Counted from the first letter of the stretch, positions 16,686-32,058 are shown. The stretch: 59,922 nucleotides of DNA from Bacillus sp. V59.32b (GCF_003429085.1 NZ_QVTC01000001.1:1-59922); one strand, 5' to 3'. Numbers and translations: made by a program. The notes: generated by a model not told the origin, from the sequence alone.

Positions 16686-17981
16686 TCACTTTATAAAACC
16701 TTTATAATGGCGTTTCACTAATTGTGCTTCCAACTGCTTCATCGTATCAAGAGCTACACCCACTACGATTAGCAAACTCGTTCCGCCGATCTGCGCAGAT
16801 TGAGGCAAGTTGGCAAGCTGTATGAAAACCACCGGTAAAACAGCGATAACCGCGAGGAAGATCGATCCCACGAATGTTAATCGGTATAGAACACGCGTTA
16901 AGTAGTCTTGAGTGTTTTTACCAGGTCTGATACCCGGAACGTAACCGCCCTGCTTTTTCAAATTATCTGCCATTTGTTCAGGATTAACCTGAATGAAGGC
17001 ATAGAAATAGGAAAAAGCAATGATCAGAGCCACATAGACAACCATCCCAATAGGATGTGTATAGTCAAACGTATTTTCGATCCAGCGTGTCACGTCATTA
17101 CTCCCAAAAAATGACGCGATTGTTCTTGGAGTTATAATGAATGCCATGGCGAAGATTACCGGAATAACCCCAGCAGCATTTACTTTCAAAGGCAAATGTG
17201 TCGATTGTCCACCAGCTTGCTCGCGTCCAGCCGCAGCACGCTTGGCATATTGAATCGGAATTTTACGTAAAGCTTGTTGAATGAAAATGACGGCAACCAC
17301 AATCGCGAGAACGGCCACTAAGATAAGAGCCATGGTCGCAATTCGCAAGAAAAGCTGGTCTCCCGCATTTTCAAACTGTTGAGCGTATATCTGATTAACT
17401 GTAGTGGGTAAACTCGCTACAATTCCAGCGAAGATAATGATAGAGATCCCATTACCTACACCTTTTGCAGTAATTAGCTCTCCCAACCACAAGAGAAAAG
17501 CTGTTCCTGCTGTTAATACAGTCGCGATAAGCAAATACGTTCCAATTCCAGGGTTTTGTATAAGTTGACCACCAGCCAAACCATTAAAGCCGTATGACAT
17601 ACCTAACGCCTGGATAAAACCAAGAATAATCGTTGCATAGCGGGTAAACTGAGCTAATTTACGACGGCCAACCTCTCCTTGCTTGGACCATTCAGTGAAC
17701 TTAGGAACAACGTCCATTTGCAAGAGCTGAATGATGATCGATGCCGTGATATACGGCATAATTCCCATCGCCAAGATTGAAAAGTTTTGCAGCGCGCCGC
17801 CGCCAAAGGTGTTTAAAACACCAAAGACGCTTAGCTGGTCTTGTGTTGCTAACAGGTCAGCATTCACATTCGGTACAGGGATAAATGTACCGATGCGATA
17901 GACAACTAACATTAATAGGGTAAATATGATTTTGTTTCTTATATCACCCACGCGCATAAGGTTGGAGATCGTACGAAACAT
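16686..17981 (-). CDS. secY: Preprotein translocase subunit SecY
   Basis: Channel-forming subunit of the Sec translocon; 431 residues and about ten membrane helices. Visible features: the plug-region FGGGALQNFSILAMGIMPYI, helix 5-6 cytosolic loop, and the long C5 loop with NLKKQGGYVPGIRPGKNTQ which binds SecA and ribosomes. The start overlaps the rplO stop (TAATG). Its partner SecE is encoded at 44.1 kb. Confidence 0.98.
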   Translation of the reverse strand: MFRTISNLMRVGDIRNKIIFTLLMLVVYRIGTFIPVPNVNADLLATQDQLSVFGVLNTFGGGALQNFSILAMGIMPYITASIIIQLLQMDVVPKFTEWSKQGEVGRRKLAQFTRYATIILGFIQALGMSYGFNGLAGGQLIQNPGIGTYLLIATVLTAGTAFLLWLGELITAKGVGNGISIIIFAGIVASLPTTVNQIYAQQFENAGDQLFLRIATMALILVAVLAIVVAVIFIQQALRKIPIQYAKRAAAGREQAGGQSTHLPLKVNAAGVIPVIFAMAFIITPRTIASFFGSNDVTRWIENTFDYTHPIGMVVYVALIIAFSYFYAFIQVNPEQMADNLKKQGGYVPGIRPGKNTQDYLTRVLYRLTFVGSIFLAVIAVLPVVFIQLANLPQSAQIGGTSLLIVVGVALDTMKQLEAQLVKRHYKGFIK

Positions 17982-18421
17982 TAAATCACCTCAGTTTTAC
18001 CACCGGCAGCTTCAATAGCTTCTTTTGCAGTAGTGGAGAATTTGTGAGCTTTAACAGTAAGCTTTTTCTCAACATTACCTTTGGCAAGAACCTTAATTCC
18101 TGCTTTTTCTTTGCTTACGATACCAGTTTCAATCAATAAAGCTGGTGTAACCTCAGTACCTTCTTCAAAGCGATTCAGGACGTCAAGGTTAACAATCGCG
18201 TAGTCTTTGCGGTTGATATTTGTGAAACCGCGTTTAGGCAAACGTCTGAATAAAGGAGTTTGACCCCCTTCAAATCCAGGGCGAACACCGCCGCCGGAAC
18301 GAGCGTTTTGACCTTTATGACCTTTACCGGCTGTTTTACCGTTTCCGGAACCGATCCCGCGACCTTTGCGTTTACGTTCTTTACGAGAACCTTCTGCAGG
18401 TTTTAATTCATGAAGTTTCAT
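17981..18421 (-). CDS. rplO: 50S ribosomal protein L15
   Basis: 146 residues, as in B. subtilis. [20 protein letters not shown] opens an extended Gly/Lys/Arg-rich N-terminus; [15 protein letters not shown] marks the family core. The stop overlaps secY's start codon. Confidence 0.98.
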   Translation of the reverse strand: MKLHELKPAEGSRKERKRKGRGIGSGNGKTAGKGHKGQNARSGGGVRPGFEGGQTPLFRRLPKRGFTNINRKDYAIVNLDVLNRFEEGTEVTPALLIETGIVSKEKAGIKVLAKGNVEKKLTVKAHKFSTTAKEAIEAAGGKTEVI

Positions 18422-18453
18422 GTTGGCACCTCCTTGTTATGAGAGAAATTATT

Positions 18454-18636
18454 TTATTGTTCTTTTACAGTAACAAGATGAGCAACTTTGTTAATCATAC
18501 CGCGAATAGCAGGGTTATCATCATGAACAACTGTTTGATGCATTTTGCGTAGACCCAGTGTGTTAACTGTAACGCGTTGGTCTTCAGGACGACCAATCAA
18601 GCTGCGAGTAAGGGTGATTTCTAATTTATTAGCCAT
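18454..18636 (-). CDS. rpmD: 50S ribosomal protein L30
   Basis: 60 residues. [21 protein letters not shown] and [20 protein letters not shown] are the uL30 family pattern. It lies between rpsE (14 bases upstream) and rplO (32 bases downstream). Confidence 0.97.
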   Translation of the reverse strand: MANKLEITLTRSLIGRPEDQRVTVNTLGLRKMHQTVVHDDNPAIRGMINKVAHLVTVKEQ

Positions 18637-18650
18637 TTGAATTCCCTCCC

Positions 18651-19154
18651 TTATCCTAACAGTTCTTCTACTGATTTTCCACGTAACTTAGCTACGTCCT
18701 CAGCACGTTTTAATTGCTTTAATCCATCGATTGTTGCACGAACCATGTTAATTGGTGTGTTTGAACCTAGTGATTTTGAAAGGATATCACTTACTCCGCC
18801 TAGTTCAAGTACCGCACGAACAGGACCACCTGCGATGACTCCAGTACCTTCAGAAGCAGGTTTTAAAAGAATATGACCCGCGCCAAAATGACCGTTTACT
18901 AGATGTGGAATTGTTGTACCAACCATAGGTACAGTGATTAAGTTTTTCTTAGCATCTTCGATTGCTTTACGGATTGCATCCGGTACTTCTTGAGCTTTAC
19001 CAGTTCCGAAACCTACGTGACCGTTTTTGTCACCTACAACAACAAGTGCAGTGAAACGGAAACGACGGCCGCCTTTAACAACCTTAGCTACACGGTTGAT
19101 AGTAACAACGCGCTCTTCAAGTTCTAATTTATTAGGATCGATACTACGACGCAT
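18651..19154 (-). CDS. rpsE: 30S ribosomal protein S5
   Basis: 167 residues. The double-stranded-RNA-binding N-terminal half ([40 protein letters not shown]) and the second domain ([20 protein letters not shown]) are complete. S5 helps control decoding accuracy. Start ATG 19154 follows AGGAGGG; the in-frame ATG at 19178 overlaps the rplR stop and has no spaced site. Confidence 0.98.
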   Translation of the reverse strand: MRRSIDPNKLELEERVVTINRVAKVVKGGRRFRFTALVVVGDKNGHVGFGTGKAQEVPDAIRKAIEDAKKNLITVPMVGTTIPHLVNGHFGAGHILLKPASEGTGVIAGGPVRAVLELGGVSDILSKSLGSNTPINMVRATIDGLKQLKRAEDVAKLRGKSVEELLG

Positions 19155-19177
19155 CTGTTTTGTCCCTCCTTTTTCCA

Positions 19178-19540
19178 TTAAAATTCTAAGCCGTTCTCAC
19201 GAGCAGAGTCAGCTAATGCTTTAACACGACCATGGAAGAGGTATCCACCGCGGTCAAATACCACAGTTTTGTAACCTTTCTCGATTGCGCGTTTCGCAAT
19301 TAGTTCACCGACTTTTACAGCTGCATCAGTATTACCTGTAGATTCGACGCCGACCTCTTTATCAAGTGTAGAAGCACTTGCAAGAGTTACACCGCTTAAA
19401 TCGTCAATCAATTGTGCGTAAATGTGTTTGCTTGAACGGAACACATTTAAACGAGGACGAGCTTCAGTTCCAGAAAGCTTTGCACGAACACGCGCATGTC
19501 TTTTCTTGCGAACAGAATTTTTATCAGCCTTCGTAATCAT
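19178..19540 (-). CDS. rplR: 50S ribosomal protein L18
   Basis: 120 residues. The Arg/Lys-rich N-terminus ([19 protein letters not shown]) and the 5S-rRNA-binding core ([38 protein letters not shown]) identify uL18, which with L5 binds 5S rRNA. Confidence 0.98.
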   Translation of the reverse strand: MITKADKNSVRKKRHARVRAKLSGTEARPRLNVFRSSKHIYAQLIDDLSGVTLASASTLDKEVGVESTGNTDAAVKVGELIAKRAIEKGYKTVVFDRGGYLFHGRVKALADSARENGLEF

Positions 19541-19575
19541 TTACGTCACTCCTTTCGTTTTACTTACGTGTTGCA

Positions 19576-20112
19576 TTACTTACCTGTTTTACCTTCTTTA
19601 CGACGCACATATTCGCCTTCGTAACGAATACCTTTGCCCTTGTATGGCTCTGGTGGACGAACATCACGTATGTTTGCTGCAAGAGCGCCTACGCGTTCTT
19701 TGTTCGCGCCTTTTACGATGATTTTTGTATTAGAAGGAACTTCAACTACAACACCTTGTTCCGGTTCGATCTCAACTGGGTGAGAGTACCCAACGTTAAG
19801 GATAAGTTTTGTACCTTGTTTTTGTGCACGGTATCCAACACCAATAAGTTCAAGAGACTTCTCGAAACCTTTTGATACGCCTTCAACCATATTTGAAATA
19901 ACCGCGCGAGTGGTACCGTGTAATGCACGGTGTTCTTTTTCGTCAGATGGACGGGTTACTGTAAGAACATTCTCCTCGACGCTGATTGTCATATCAGGAT
20001 TAAAAGATCTAGCTAATTCTCCTTGAGGTCCTTTAACTGTAACGTTGTTTTTGTCAATCGTAACAGTTACACCATTCGGGATTTCAATCGGTTTTTTACC
20101 TACGCGTGACAT
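19576..20112 (-). CDS. rplF: 50S ribosomal protein L6
   Basis: 178 residues with the two repeated uL6 domains; [20 protein letters not shown] and the C-terminal [20 protein letters not shown] are conserved. L6 lies near the sarcin-ricin loop and elongation-factor site. Confidence 0.98.
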   Translation of the reverse strand: MSRVGKKPIEIPNGVTVTIDKNNVTVKGPQGELARSFNPDMTISVEENVLTVTRPSDEKEHRALHGTTRAVISNMVEGVSKGFEKSLELIGVGYRAQKQGTKLILNVGYSHPVEIEPEQGVVVEVPSNTKIIVKGANKERVGALAANIRDVRPPEPYKGKGIRYEGEYVRRKEGKTGK

Positions 20113-20143
20113 CTAGTGCACCTCCATTCGTGTTAGAAATATA

Positions 20144-20542
20144 TTACCAAACGTATGCTAGTACTTCTCCGCCAACTTGTTTAGCGCGAGCTTCCTTATC
20201 AGTTAAAACTCCAGTAGAAGTAGAAACAATAGCGATACCTAAGCCGTTAAGAACACGTGGAACTTCTCCAGTCTTTGCATAAACACGCAAACCAGGCTTG
20301 CTGATACGTTTTAGACCAGTGATTACACGTTCATTGTTTGAACCGTACTTAAGGAAGATACGGATGATACCTTGTTTGTTGTCTTCAATGAATTCAACGT
20401 CACGTACGAAGCCTTCGCGCTTTAAGATCTCTGCAACTTCCTTCTTGATCTTAGAAGCCGGAACTTCCAATTTCTCGTGACGAACCATATTCGCATTACG
20501 GATGCGAGTAAGCATATCTGCAATAGGATCTGTCATGACCAT
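20144..20542 (-). CDS. rpsH: 30S ribosomal protein S8
   Basis: 132 residues, equal to B. subtilis. [20 protein letters not shown] and the C-terminal [18 protein letters not shown] are the uS8 signature. S8 is a primary 16S-binding protein; in E. coli it represses the spc operon, but whether this applies here is not visible. Confidence 0.98.
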   Translation of the reverse strand: MVMTDPIADMLTRIRNANMVRHEKLEVPASKIKKEVAEILKREGFVRDVEFIEDNKQGIIRIFLKYGSNNERVITGLKRISKPGLRVYAKTGEVPRVLNGLGIAIVSTSTGVLTDKEARAKQVGGEVLAYVW

Positions 20543-20572
20543 TTTTATTTACCTCCTTCCCAAGTTCGGGTT

Positions 20573-20776
<204 letters not shown>

Positions 20777-20782
20777 TTAAGA

Positions 20783-21322
20783 TTACTTTTGGAACGGCAT
20801 TCCGAACCCAGTAAGTAGCTCACGAGCTTCTTCGTCAGTTTTGGCAGTCGTAACAATTACGATGTCCATACCGCGAACCTTGCTCACTTTATCGTAGTCA
20901 ATCTCAGGGAAGATAAGTTGTTCTTTAATCCCTAAAGTGTAGTTCCCGCGACCATCAAAAGACTTCTTAGAAATACCGCGGAAGTCACGTACACGTGGTA
21001 AAGAAACAGAAACTAGCTTATCGAAGAATTCATACATACGCTCACCGCGTAATGTAATCTTTGCACCGATAGGCATTCCTTCACGAAGACGGAAACCGGC
21101 GATAGATTTTTTCGCTCTTGTTACCACAGGCTTTTGACCAGTGATTAACGTTAGCTCTTCAACTGCATTGTCCAATGCTTTTGAGTTAGCCACAGCGTCA
21201 CCTACACCCATGTTCACTACGATTTTTTCGATTCTTGGTACTTCCATTACAGATTTATAATTAAACTTGCTCACTAGAGCAGGAGAAATTTCTTTTTGGA
21301 ATTTTTCCTTTAGGCGGTTCAT
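20783..21322 (-). CDS. rplE: 50S ribosomal protein L5
   Basis: 179 residues. [38 protein letters not shown] and PRVRDFRGI match uL5, which binds 5S rRNA and contacts P-site tRNA. Confidence 0.98.
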   Translation of the reverse strand: MNRLKEKFQKEISPALVSKFNYKSVMEVPRIEKIVVNMGVGDAVANSKALDNAVEELTLITGQKPVVTRAKKSIAGFRLREGMPIGAKITLRGERMYEFFDKLVSVSLPRVRDFRGISKKSFDGRGNYTLGIKEQLIFPEIDYDKVSKVRGMDIVIVTTAKTDEEARELLTGFGMPFQK

Positions 21323-21348
21323 TACGTGTACCTCCCTTCTTCATTGAC

Positions 21349-21660
21349 TTATTTATCTAACAATTCACCTGATTTTACAGCTACGCGTACTTTTTTGCCG
21401 TTTTCAACTTTATAACCAACACGGGTTGGTTCACCTGATTTCGGATCTAATGGCATAACGTTCGATACGTGAATAGCGGCTTCTAAGCTCAAAATTCCTC
21501 CTTGCGGATTATCTTGAGAAGGTTTAGCGTGCTTTTTCACGATATTGATTCCTTCAACCAGCACACGGTCAGTTTTAGGAAATGCTTCAAGAATCGTTCC
21601 TTGTTTGCCTTTGTCCTTACCAGAGATGACTACGACTTTGTCACCTTTTTTAACATGCAT
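21349..21660 (-). CDS. rplX: 50S ribosomal protein L24
   Basis: 103 residues. The N-terminal KOW motif ([20 protein letters not shown]) identifies uL24, one of the assembly initiators of the large subunit near the exit tunnel. Confidence 0.98.
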   Translation of the reverse strand: MHVKKGDKVVVISGKDKGKQGTILEAFPKTDRVLVEGINIVKKHAKPSQDNPQGGILSLEAAIHVSNVMPLDPKSGEPTRVGYKVENGKKVRVAVKSGELLDK

Positions 21661-21702
21661 TAGCTTCGCACCTCCTTGAAAGGCTTTTACGAGATTTATT
21701 CA

Positions 21703-22092
<390 letters not shown>

Positions 22093-22113
22093 TTAGCATA
22101 ATCCGAACATAGA

Positions 22114-22377
22114 TTAAATAGTTACAGCTTTTTCTACTACTTCCAATAGACGGAAGCGTTTAGTAGCGGAAAGTGGACGAGTTTCCATGATTCTCACAGT
22201 ATCGCCTACTTTTGCTTCGTTTAACTCATCATGAGTCTTTAATTTCTTAGAGTATTTAACACGCTTCCCGTAAAGAGAATGTTTTTTATAAGTTTCTACA
22301 ACAACAGTTACTGTCTTATCCATTTTGTCGGATACTACGCGTCCGGTGTAGACCTTGCGTTGGTTGCGTTCGCTCAT
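22114..22377 (-). CDS. rpsQ: 30S ribosomal protein S17
   Basis: 87 residues with the OB-fold core [20 protein letters not shown] and the [20 protein letters not shown] motif of uS17, a primary 16S-binding protein. Confidence 0.98.
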   Translation of the reverse strand: MSERNQRKVYTGRVVSDKMDKTVTVVVETYKKHSLYGKRVKYSKKLKTHDELNEAKVGDTVRIMETRPLSATKRFRLLEVVEKAVTI

Positions 22378-22396
22378 TATGCAAACCTCCCCTCAA

Positions 22397-23683
<1,287 letters not shown>

Positions 23684-23686
23684 AGA

Positions 23687-24028
23687 TTATCCCTCCTTCT
23701 TTTCTGATACAACGATAGTAATATGACTCGTACGTTTATTGATTGCACTCGCACGGCCCATAGCACGTGGACGGAAACGTTTCAATGTTGGTCCTTCATT
23801 CACATAAGCTTCTGATACAACCAGGTTATTGATATCCATTTCGTAGTTGTGCTCTGCATTAGCAACTGCAGATTTTAATACTTTTTCTACGACTGGAGAA
23901 GCAGCCTTTGGAGTTAAGCGAAGAATCGCCACCGCTTCACCTACTTGCTTACCTCGAATTAAATCAGCTACTAAACGGATTTTTCGAGGAGCAATACGAA
24001 CTGTTCTAGCAACAGCTTTTGCTTGCAT
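23687..24028 (-). CDS. rplV: 50S ribosomal protein L22
   Basis: 113 residues, equal to B. subtilis, with the long beta-hairpin that reaches into the exit tunnel ([20 protein letters not shown]). No change is visible in the loop where macrolide-resistance insertions are known. Start ATG 24028 follows GGAGGG; the in-frame ATG at 24046 lies upstream of it. Confidence 0.98.
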   Translation of the reverse strand: MQAKAVARTVRIAPRKIRLVADLIRGKQVGEAVAILRLTPKAASPVVEKVLKSAVANAEHNYEMDINNLVVSEAYVNEGPTLKRFRPRAMGRASAINKRTSHITIVVSEKKEG

Positions 24029-24045
24029 GAGATGCCCTCCTCTCA

Positions 24046-25233
<1,188 letters not shown>

Positions 25234-25243
25234 CTAATGGATA

Positions 25244-25528
25244 TTATTCTTCAAATAATTCGATTTCTTTACTATCGGCAGTTAGCTTCACAATCGCTTT
25301 ACGGCGTCTATTGGTAAAACCAGTCCGTCCGTTTAAGCGTCTGAATTTCCCTTTGTAGTTCATGATATTGACTTTATCAACTTCTACGCCGAAAATTTCT
25401 TTAACTGCATCTTTAACTTGAGTTTTGTTTGCTCTTACATCCACTTCAAACGTATACTTCTTTTCAGCCATCATGTCTGAAGAGCGTTCAGTGATTACGG
25501 GGCGCTTAATGATATCGCGTGCATCCAT
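25244..25528 (-). CDS. rplW: 50S ribosomal protein L23
   Basis: 94 residues. [16 protein letters not shown] and [14 protein letters not shown] mark uL23, the tunnel-exit protein that docks trigger factor and SRP. Its ATG overlaps the rplD stop (TAATG). Confidence 0.98.
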   Translation of the reverse strand: MDARDIIKRPVITERSSDMMAEKKYTFEVDVRANKTQVKDAVKEIFGVEVDKVNIMNYKGKFRRLNGRTGFTNRRRKAIVKLTADSKEIELFEE

Positions 25529-26151
25529 TATGCAAGCACCTCCTCTACTTTTTCAACAGCTGACTTAGTCATGATCAATTTGTTGTGAGATACAACATCA
25601 AGAACATTTAGACCGTTAGCTTCTACTACAGTAACACCAGGGATGTTACGCGCAGATAGAGCAACTTTCTCATCTAAACCGTCCGTTACAATTAACGTTT
25701 TAGCATCTACAGAAAGTCCTTTTAGTACAGCTGCAAATTCTTTTGTTTTTGGAGTTTCGAATGAAAGGCTCTCAAGAACTAAAATGCTTTCTTCTTGCAC
25801 TTTAGCAGATAGAGCTGATTTGATAGCCAAGCGACGTACCTTTTTAGGCAGTTTATAGCTATAAGATCTTGGAGTTGGTCCAAATACAGTACCACCGCCG
25901 CGCCATTGTGGGGAACGGATTGATCCCTGACGAGCACGTCCAGTACCTTTTTGACGCCACGGCTTACGCCCACCGCCCGCTACTTCAGAACGATTTTTTA
26001 CTTTATGGTTTCCTTGACGCAAAGAAGCCCTTTGCATAACGATAGCTTCAAACAATACAGCATTATTAGGCTCAATACCAAAGATAGAATCATTAAGCTC
26101 GATGTCGCCAACTTGCGATCCACCTTGGTTGAACAATGTAACTTTTGGCAT
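25528..26151 (-). CDS. rplD: 50S ribosomal protein L4
   Basis: 207 residues, with the extended loop that lines the tunnel ([20 protein letters not shown]) carrying the wild-type [12 protein letters not shown] sequence, where macrolide-resistance mutations would fall. Its end overlaps rplW. Confidence 0.98.
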   Translation of the reverse strand: MPKVTLFNQGGSQVGDIELNDSIFGIEPNNAVLFEAIVMQRASLRQGNHKVKNRSEVAGGGRKPWRQKGTGRARQGSIRSPQWRGGGTVFGPTPRSYSYKLPKKVRRLAIKSALSAKVQEESILVLESLSFETPKTKEFAAVLKGLSVDAKTLIVTDGLDEKVALSARNIPGVTVVEANGLNVLDVVSHNKLIMTKSAVEKVEEVLA

Positions 26152-26177
26152 TCTAATGCTCCTCCTTTCTTAGAAAA

Positions 26178-26807
26178 TTACTTAGATTTAACCGCACTTT
26201 TTACTTTTAATAATGCTTTTCTCGCACCAGGTACATTACCTTTGATTAAAAGCAGGTTGCGTTCTACATCAACTTTTACAATGGTTAAGTTTTGAACAGT
26301 GATCTGGTCTCCACCCATACGTCCAGGCAATAATTTACCTTTGAATACACGGTTTGGAGCTACAGGACCCATTGAACCAGGTCGACGGTGGTAACGGGAA
26401 CCGTGAGCCATTGGCCCGCGTGATTGTCCATGGCGCTTGATAGAACCCTGGAACCCTTTACCTTTTGAAATTCCTGTTACATCTACTACTTCGCCTTCAG
26501 CGAAAATATCAACTTTGACTTCCTGACCCATCTCTAACTCACCGAGATTTGCACCGCGGAACTCGCGAATGAAGCGCTTAGGAGCAGTGTTTGCTTTTTC
26601 AGCATGTCCTTTAGCCGGCTTGTTAGAAAGCTTTTCACGCTTATCTTCAAAACCGATTTGAACTGCTTCGTAGCCATCCACCTCAACTGTTTTCTTTTGA
26701 AGCACTACGTTCCCAGCTACTTCTACTACAGTTACAGGGATAAGCTCACCATTTTCAGCAAATACTTGTGTCATACCGATCTTTCTTCCTAAGATTCCTT
26801 TGGTCAT
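26178..26807 (-). CDS. rplC: 50S ribosomal protein L3
   Basis: 209 residues. [20 protein letters not shown] and the peptidyl-transferase-reaching loop ([14 protein letters not shown]-type, here [19 protein letters not shown]) identify uL3, an assembly initiator. Confidence 0.98.
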   Translation of the reverse strand: MTKGILGRKIGMTQVFAENGELIPVTVVEVAGNVVLQKKTVEVDGYEAVQIGFEDKREKLSNKPAKGHAEKANTAPKRFIREFRGANLGELEMGQEVKVDIFAEGEVVDVTGISKGKGFQGSIKRHGQSRGPMAHGSRYHRRPGSMGPVAPNRVFKGKLLPGRMGGDQITVQNLTIVKVDVERNLLLIKGNVPGARKALLKVKSAVKSK

Positions 26808-26851
26808 TAGTCACACCTCCTAAATTTTTATCATTCTTTTATATCGATTAA

Positions 26852-27291
<440 letters not shown>

Positions 27292-27320
27292 ATTATACAT
27301 AAAACGCACAGAATATACAA
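27292..27320 (-). promoter_or_regulatory. Proximal sigma-A promoter of the S10 operon
   Basis: Minus strand: TTGTAT (27315-27320), 17-base spacer, TATAAT (27292-27297). Confidence 0.75.
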
Positions 27321-27359
27321 GAAGATCTTATAGTTTTCTGTGAGTTGCACACTTTTACT

Positions 27360-27388
27360 ATTATACATAGCAGCGAAGTCGTTTTCAA
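27360..27388 (-). promoter_or_regulatory. Distal sigma-A promoter of the S10 operon
   Basis: Minus strand: TTGAAA (27383-27388), 17-base spacer, TATAAT (27360-27365). It shares the TATGTATAATAG context with the proximal promoter 68 bases downstream, suggesting duplication. Confidence 0.85.
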
Positions 27389-27530
27389 GCTAATCTTTAA
27401 AAGTGTTTGGCTGTTATTATTTTCTTCTATTAAAAAGAAACAGATTGGCTAGAAAAGCCTGAGTTTATAGCCGAGATTAGTACAGGTTAGTAGCTATATG
27501 AAAGCAGTGTAGCAACAACAGTTGTGAAAC

Positions 27531-27563
27531 AAAAAAAGCAGACGGCGTCCCGTCTGCTTTTTT
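27531..27563 (-). terminator. Terminator of the str operon after tuf
   Basis: AAAAAAGCAGACGG pairs with CCGTCTGCTTTTTT around a 3-4 base loop, with a U-tract on the minus strand; 20 bases after the tuf stop. Confidence 0.9.
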
Positions 27564-27583
27564 ATCATCTTCAAAACTATATA

Positions 27584-28771
27584 TTATGCTTGGATTGAAG
27601 CAACTACGCCAGCGCCTACAGTACGTCCGCCTTCACGGATAGAGAACTTTGTACCTTCTTCGATAGCTACTGAAGCGATTAATTCAACAGTCATTTCGAT
27701 GTTATCGCCAGGCATAACCATTTCTACACCTTCAGGAAGGTTGCAGATACCAGTTACATCAGTTGTACGGAAGTAGAACTGAGGGCGGTAGTTTGTGAAG
27801 AATGGAGTATGACGTCCACCTTCTTCTTTAGAAAGAACATATACTTCAGCTTTGAACTTTGTGTGTGGGTTGATTGTACCAGGCTTAGCAAGTACTTGAC
27901 CACGTTGGATGTCTTCACGTGCTACACCACGAAGAAGTGCGCCGATGTTGTCTCCAGCTTCAGCATAGTCAAGAAGCTTACGGAACATTTCTACACCAGT
28001 TACTGTTGTAGATTTAGGTTCTTCAGCAAGACCGATGATATCAATAACGTCACCGACTTTAACTTGTCCGCGTTCTACACGTCCAGTAGCAACGGTTCCG
28101 CGTCCAGTGATTGAGAATACATCCTCAACAGGCATCATGAACGGCTTTTCAGTGTCACGTGCTGGAGTTGGGATATACTCATCAACTGCAGTCATAAGCT
28201 CATTGATTTTTTCTTCCCATTGAGCATCTCCTTCAAGAGCCTTAAGAGCAGAACCTTTGATTACTGGAATGTCGTCGCCAGGGAATTCGTATTCAGTTAG
28301 AAGATCACGAATTTCCATTTCAACTAATTCTAGTAATTCTTCGTCGTCAACCATGTCACATTTATTCATGAATACAACAAGGTATGGTACACCAACTTGA
28401 CGAGAAAGAAGGATGTGCTCACGAGTTTGTGGCATTGGACCATCAGCAGCAGATACTACTAAGATACCACCGTCCATTTGAGCAGCACCAGTGATCATGT
28501 TTTTAACATAGTCAGCGTGTCCCGGGCAGTCAACGTGTGCATAGTGGCGAGTTTCAGTTTCATACTCAACGTGTGCAGTAGAGATTGTGATACCGCGTTC
28601 TCTTTCTTCTGGAGCTCCGTCGATTTGATCGTAGGCACGAGCTTCAGCTCCACCAACTTTAGCAAGAACAGATGTAATTGCAGCTGTTAAAGTAGTTTTA
28701 CCATGGTCAACGTGACCGATTGTTCCAATATTAACGTGAGGCTTAGAGCGATCGAATTTAGCTTTTCCCAT
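27584..28771 (-). CDS. tuf: Elongation factor Tu
   Basis: Delivers aminoacyl-tRNA to the ribosome. 395 residues; G motifs [26 protein letters not shown] and SALKALEG are intact, followed by domains 2 and 3 with the elfamycin-contact region [14 protein letters not shown]. Last gene of the str operon, but a probable own promoter and a leader hairpin precede it, which fits the need for much more EF-Tu than EF-G. Confidence 0.99.
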   Translation of the reverse strand: MGKAKFDRSKPHVNIGTIGHVDHGKTTLTAAITSVLAKVGGAEARAYDQIDGAPEERERGITISTAHVEYETETRHYAHVDCPGHADYVKNMITGAAQMDGGILVVSAADGPMPQTREHILLSRQVGVPYLVVFMNKCDMVDDEELLELVEMEIRDLLTEYEFPGDDIPVIKGSALKALEGDAQWEEKINELMTAVDEYIPTPARDTEKPFMMPVEDVFSITGRGTVATGRVERGQVKVGDVIDIIGLAEEPKSTTVTGVEMFRKLLDYAEAGDNIGALLRGVAREDIQRGQVLAKPGTINPHTKFKAEVYVLSKEEGGRHTPFFTNYRPQFYFRTTDVTGICNLPEGVEMVMPGDNIEMTVELIASVAIEEGTKFSIREGGRTVGAGVVASIQA

Positions 28772-28818
28772 TAGGATATTCCTCCTTAAATTATATAAAT
28801 AAGATTAAGTATATGGTG

Positions 28819-28850
28819 CTATGAAAGCCGGATATTCTCCGCTCTCATAG
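28819..28850 (-). promoter_or_regulatory. Stable hairpin in the tuf leader
   Basis: CTATGAGAGCGGA pairs with TCCGGCTTTCATAG (one G-U, one bulge), with a short AGAATA loop. It has no U-tract, so it is not a terminator; it could stabilise or regulate tuf mRNA. Confidence 0.55.
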
Positions 28851-28862
28851 CTTACATAAGTA

Positions 28863-28891
28863 GTTATACTTCAATAACAGATGAAAATCAA
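28863..28891 (-). promoter_or_regulatory. Probable tuf promoter
   Basis: Minus strand: TTGATT (28886-28891), 17-base spacer, TATAAC (28863-28868), overlapping the end of fusA by design of position. Confidence 0.6.
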
Positions 28892-30970
28892 TTATTCACC
28901 TTTATTTTTTTTCACAATTTCTTCGGAAATGCTCTTAGGTACTTCTTCATAGTGATCGAAGTGCATTGAGAATGTTCCGCGTCCTTGTGTGTTTGAACGT
29001 AGGGATGTTGCATACCCGAACATTTCAGATAACGGAACCATCGCTTTAACCATCTGTGTGTTACCGCGCGCTTCCATACCTTCTACACGGCCACGGCGAG
29101 ATGTGATATCCCCCATGATATCGCCCATGTATTCTTCAGGAATAACAACTTCTACTTTCATGATTGGCTCTAATATTACAGGCTGGCATTTAGATGCTGC
29201 ATTTTTAAGAGCCATGGATGCTGCAATTTTGAATGCCATTTCGTTGGAGTCAACATCATGGTAAGATCCGTCAAATAGTCTCGCTTTAATGTCAACCAAT
29301 GGGAAACCAGCAACTACACCGTTGTCAAGTGAGTCTTCAAGACCAGCTTGTACAGCAGGAATGTATTCACGTGGTACTACACCACCAACGATACCATTTT
29401 CGAATTCAAAGCCTTTTCCTTCTTCATTAGGTGAGAACTCAATCCAAACATGTCCGAATTGACCGCGTCCACCTGACTGACGTACAAATTTACCTTCAAC
29501 CTTTGCAGAGCCACGGAAAGTTTCACGGTAAGCAACCTGAGGAGCACCTACATTTGCTTCTACTTTAAACTCGCGACGCATACGGTCTACAAGAATATCT
29601 AAGTGAAGTTCACCCATTCCAGCGATGATAACCTGGCCAGTTTCCTGATCAGTATGCGCACGGAATGTTGGATCTTCTTCTTGTAGCTTTTGAAGAGCTG
29701 TAGTCATTTTATCTTGGTCAGCTTTTGATTTAGGTTCGATAGAAAGTGAAATAACTGGCTCTGGGAATACCATAGATTCTAGAATAACAAGATTTTTCTC
29801 GTCACATAGAGTATCACCAGTTGTTGTATCTTTCAAACCAACAGCAGCTGCGATATCTCCAGCGTATACCTGAGAAATCTCTTCACGGGAATTTGCGTGC
29901 ATTTGAAGGATACGACCAACACGTTCACGTTTTCCCTTAGTAGAGTTTTGTACATAAGAACCGGAGCTCAATGTACCAGAATATACACGGAAGAATGTCA
30001 ATTTACCAACATAAGGGTCTGTCATAACTTTAAACGCAAGTGCTGAGAATGGCTCCTCGTCGCTAGACGGACGAGTTACTTCTTCTTCTGAATCCGGAAG
30101 AGTACCTTTGATTGCTGGTACATCTAATGGAGATGGAAGATAGTCAATAACAGCATCAAGCATTAATTGAACACCTTTGTTTTTGAAAGCAGAACCACAG
30201 ATTACTGGATAGAATTCAACGTTAACAGTACCTTTACGGATTCCAGCTTTGATTTCTTCATTTGTAAGCTCTTCTCCACCCAAGTATTTCTCCATTAATT
30301 CTTCATCTAACTCAGCTACCGCTTCAATTAACTTCTCACGGTATTCTTCTGCTAATTCTCTGTGTTCTTCCGGAATTTCACGCACTTCAATATCAGTACC
30401 TAAATCGTTTCCGTAGAATACAGCTTTCATTTCGACAAGGTCGATGATCGCTTGGAAATCATCTTCCGCACCAATTGGTATTTGGATCGGGTGAGCATTC
30501 GCCTGAAGGCGCTCATGAATTGTTTTAACTGAATACAAGAAATCAGCACCGATTTTGTCCATTTTGTTAACAAACACTACACGGGGAACCCCGTAAGTAG
30601 TAGCCTGGCGCCATACTGTTTCAGTTTGAGGCTCAACACCTGATTGTGCATCAAGTACAGCAACCGCACCATCAAGTACACGAAGGGAACGTTCAACTTC
30701 TACTGTGAAGTCTACGTGTCCAGGCGTATCGATGATATTAACGCGGTGGCCTTCCCATTGAGCTGTTGTTGCAGCAGATGTAATTGTAATTCCGCGTTCT
30801 TGTTCTTGCTCCATCCAGTCCATCTGGGATGCACCTTCGTGAGTTTCACCGATCTTGTGGATGCGGCCTGTATAGTAGAGAACACGTTCAGTTGTAGTTG
30901 TTTTACCGGCATCGATGTGAGCCATGATCCCGATATTACGCGTTTTATCTAAGGAGAACTCTCTTGCCAT
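28892..30970 (-). CDS. fusA: Elongation factor G
   Basis: Ribosomal translocase GTPase. 692 residues, domains I-V; G motifs [25 protein letters not shown] and [10 protein letters not shown] near the N-terminus, and domain [19 protein letters not shown], whose tip enters the decoding site. Preceded by rpsG at 51 bases, with AAGGAG before ATG 30970. Confidence 0.99.
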   Translation of the reverse strand: MAREFSLDKTRNIGIMAHIDAGKTTTTERVLYYTGRIHKIGETHEGASQMDWMEQEQERGITITSAATTAQWEGHRVNIIDTPGHVDFTVEVERSLRVLDGAVAVLDAQSGVEPQTETVWRQATTYGVPRVVFVNKMDKIGADFLYSVKTIHERLQANAHPIQIPIGAEDDFQAIIDLVEMKAVFYGNDLGTDIEVREIPEEHRELAEEYREKLIEAVAELDEELMEKYLGGEELTNEEIKAGIRKGTVNVEFYPVICGSAFKNKGVQLMLDAVIDYLPSPLDVPAIKGTLPDSEEEVTRPSSDEEPFSALAFKVMTDPYVGKLTFFRVYSGTLSSGSYVQNSTKGKRERVGRILQMHANSREEISQVYAGDIAAAVGLKDTTTGDTLCDEKNLVILESMVFPEPVISLSIEPKSKADQDKMTTALQKLQEEDPTFRAHTDQETGQVIIAGMGELHLDILVDRMRREFKVEANVGAPQVAYRETFRGSAKVEGKFVRQSGGRGQFGHVWIEFSPNEEGKGFEFENGIVGGVVPREYIPAVQAGLEDSLDNGVVAGFPLVDIKARLFDGSYHDVDSNEMAFKIAASMALKNAASKCQPVILEPIMKVEVVIPEEYMGDIMGDITSRRGRVEGMEARGNTQMVKAMVPLSEMFGYATSLRSNTQGRGTFSMHFDHYEEVPKSISEEIVKKNKGE

Positions 30971-31021
30971 TTGGTCTTTCTCCTTCCATCTATGGGTATA
31001 ATTTTATAGAAAGAATCAATC

Positions 31022-31492
31022 TTACCAGCGATAATGAGCAAATGCTTTGTTTGCTTCAGCCATTTTATGAGTGTCTTCACGTTTCTTAACAGAAGCACCA
31101 GTATTATTGGCTGCATCCATGATTTCGTTGGCTAAACGCTCTTCCATCGTTTTTTCACCACGAAGGCGAGAATAGTTTACTAACCAGCGAAGACCTAAAG
31201 TAGTACGGCGTTCTGGGCGCACCTCAACTGGTACTTGGTAGTTTGAACCACCTACACGACGTGCTTTTACTTCTAATACCGGCATGATGTTTTTAAGAGC
31301 TTGATCAAATGTTTCAATCGCATCTTTGCCAGTACGCTCTGAAATTACATCAAATGCTGAGTAAAGAATTTTTTGTGACTTACCTCTTTGTCCGTCAACC
31401 ATCAATTTGTTGATTAGACGAGTCACAAGCTTAGAATTGTAAATCGGATCTGGTAATACGTCTCTTTTTGAAACAGGTCCTTTACGAGGCAT
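31022..31492 (-). CDS. rpsG: 30S ribosomal protein S7
   Basis: 156 residues, equal to B. subtilis. [20 protein letters not shown] and [20 protein letters not shown] are uS7, which nucleates the 30S head. Start ATG 31492 follows AAAGGAGG; an in-frame ATG at 31510 overlaps that site. The same six-residue 'MKGGKI' false extension occurs before rpsL, reflecting near-identical leaders. Confidence 0.98.
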   Translation of the reverse strand: MPRKGPVSKRDVLPDPIYNSKLVTRLINKLMVDGQRGKSQKILYSAFDVISERTGKDAIETFDQALKNIMPVLEVKARRVGGSNYQVPVEVRPERRTTLGLRWLVNYSRLRGEKTMEERLANEIMDAANNTGASVKKREDTHKMAEANKAFAHYRW

Positions 31493-31534
31493 TATTTTTC
31501 CTCCTTTCAATATGAGTTTTTATTTTCTATCAGA

Positions 31535-31984
<450 letters not shown>

Positions 31985-32058
31985 CTAGTCCCACACATCC
32001 AGGTGGTTCATAAATGAGCAAAAACAAAGTTTTTGCAGGATGATCCGCAAAAACAGTT

